Shown: piece by piece, positions 63,602 through 64,000 of the stretch
Position numbering within the stretch: position 1 is the first letter of the stretch
How the letters are laid out: each line of letters begins with the position of its first letter
Assembly: GCF_000428105.1 (NCBI RefSeq)
Contig: NZ_ATZH01000014.1
Coordinates: 34,915-98,914, forward strand
Source of the DNA: Bacteroides pyogenes DSM 20611 = JCM 6294
Lineage (GTDB): Bacteria > Bacteroidota > Bacteroidia > Bacteroidales > Bacteroidaceae
Direction of reading: 5' to 3'
Length of the DNA stretch: 64,000 bases
The notes under the pieces: model-generated
The model's input: the letters and a program-made list of their open reading frames with translations, nothing else
Told to the model about the DNA's origin: nothing
The model's database searches: none
Program-made: the position numbers and the translations under genes

Positions 63602-63888
63602 ATCGTTATAAAAGATTAAGGATTTGCTTCTTGCACAGGGAAATTTCCTTACCCATATACAAACAGAATAAAGAGGGGCAGATTCTTACCTCGCAAAAGA
63701 ACAGACGGCACGCCCTAAAGCAAGTATCCGCAGCATAAATTCTTTCACACCGAAGCAAACGGAAAGAGTGTCGGCCTCAAATAAAAGAGCACTAACCGAA
63801 GACAACCATACCTGCGAATAAACCGAAAAAAGTCGACTCAAAACATTAAAGCACAAAGTTCATTCAGTTTCCCATTGATGAAACAAAG
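63602..63888. other. Non-coding region after the GH109-like gene
   Basis: About 290 bases without a credible frame, repeat or promoter box that I would defend. It ends at two terminator hairpins. Confidence 0.4.
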
Positions 63889-63919
63889 GAGGTGTGTCAA
63901 AATGCACACCTCTTTTTTT
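63889..63919 (+). terminator. Intrinsic terminator
   Basis: GAGGTGTG (63889-63896) pairs with CACACCTC (63905-63912), followed by seven T. It probably ends the GH109-like transcript. Confidence 0.85.
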
Positions 63920-63923
63920 ATGC

Positions 63924-63957
63924 ACAAAGCCCCGACTTTCACAAGCCGGGGCTTTGT
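63924..63957. terminator. Bidirectional hairpin terminator
   Basis: ACAAAGCCCCG (63924-63934) pairs perfectly with CGGGGCTTTGT (63947-63957). It stands five bases after the previous terminator and may serve a gene arriving from the right, outside the window. Confidence 0.65.
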
Positions 63958-64000
63958 TATTACCTAAAGATTTTGTATCTTTAAGCATAACTTTTTATAC

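Overview
The window is a stretch of a Bacteroidales chromosome, most likely Bacteroides or a close relative. The evidence is the repeated promoter form TTTG-N(19-22)-TAnnTTTG, families typical of that order (DUF4836, DUF4270, DUF5063-like proteins, MalQ with two CBM20 domains, B12-dependent ribonucleotide reductase, a one-chain Nfn-type oxidoreductase), weak Shine-Dalgarno sequences, and the pairing of panC/panD with a glycogen locus. I cannot name the species. No transposase, integrase, phage gene, CRISPR array or obvious transferred island is visible; this is core chromosome.

Layout. 1-9.4 kb: the 3' end of dnaA, a nitroreductase, nrdJ, malQ, a tandem-repeat spacer, fba and rpmE. 9.7-15.0 kb: recJ-recQ (overlapping), a TPR protein and a thioredoxin-fold-like lipoprotein. 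15.4-19.8 kb: the phenylalanine/tyrosine operon (pheA, aminotransferase, DAHP synthase-chorismate mutase, tyrA). 20.2-24.4 kb: trxB-lolA-ftsK on the minus strand. 24.5-33.5 kb: DUF5063, a DEDD exonuclease and an RlmI-like methyltransferase, then a candidate small RNA, then a run with a nucleoside transporter, a bifunctional nuclease, rsmE, a DUF4836 lipoprotein and an ABC exporter. 33.7-40.1 kb: rplU-rpmA, serS, the fused Nfn/Sud oxidoreductase, panD and panC. 40.2-47.6 kb: glycogen metabolism (half-length starch-synthase-like protein, GH57, GT4 synthase, debranching enzyme) with a DUF4270 lipoprotein. 47.8-64 kb: rhomboid, MarC, Crp-family regulator, guaA, mscL, gapA, M3 peptidase, a lipoprotein, dCMP deaminase, CtpA-like protease, 5-FTHF cyclo-ligase, DUF721-recF, a TPR membrane protein, ribH, tRNA-Tyr and tRNA-Gly, and a GH109-like Gfo/Idh oxidoreductase.

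Most striking observation. Ahead of pheA lies a complete ribosome-mediated attenuator. A 28-codon open frame (15456-15542) has 12 Phe or Tyr codons among codons 4-17. It is followed by an intrinsic terminator (15582-15616) whose left arm can instead pair, over 16 bp with one bulge, with the end of the leader reading frame (15516-15532). The operon it precedes makes exactly Phe and Tyr, so charged tRNA-Phe and tRNA-Tyr would be sensed together.

A second theme is degenerate tandem repeats confined to intergenic gaps: a 44-bp array made of 22-bp half-units, a 22-bp array that changes sequence while keeping register, and arrays of 64, 68, 65 and 65-66 bp. Most of the periods are not multiples of three, which argues against a coding role. 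Smaller points are a 21-codon upstream frame abutting rpmE, a forced UUG start for recQ, a structured leader ahead of rplU, and a His/Cys-rich tail on the DUF5063 protein.
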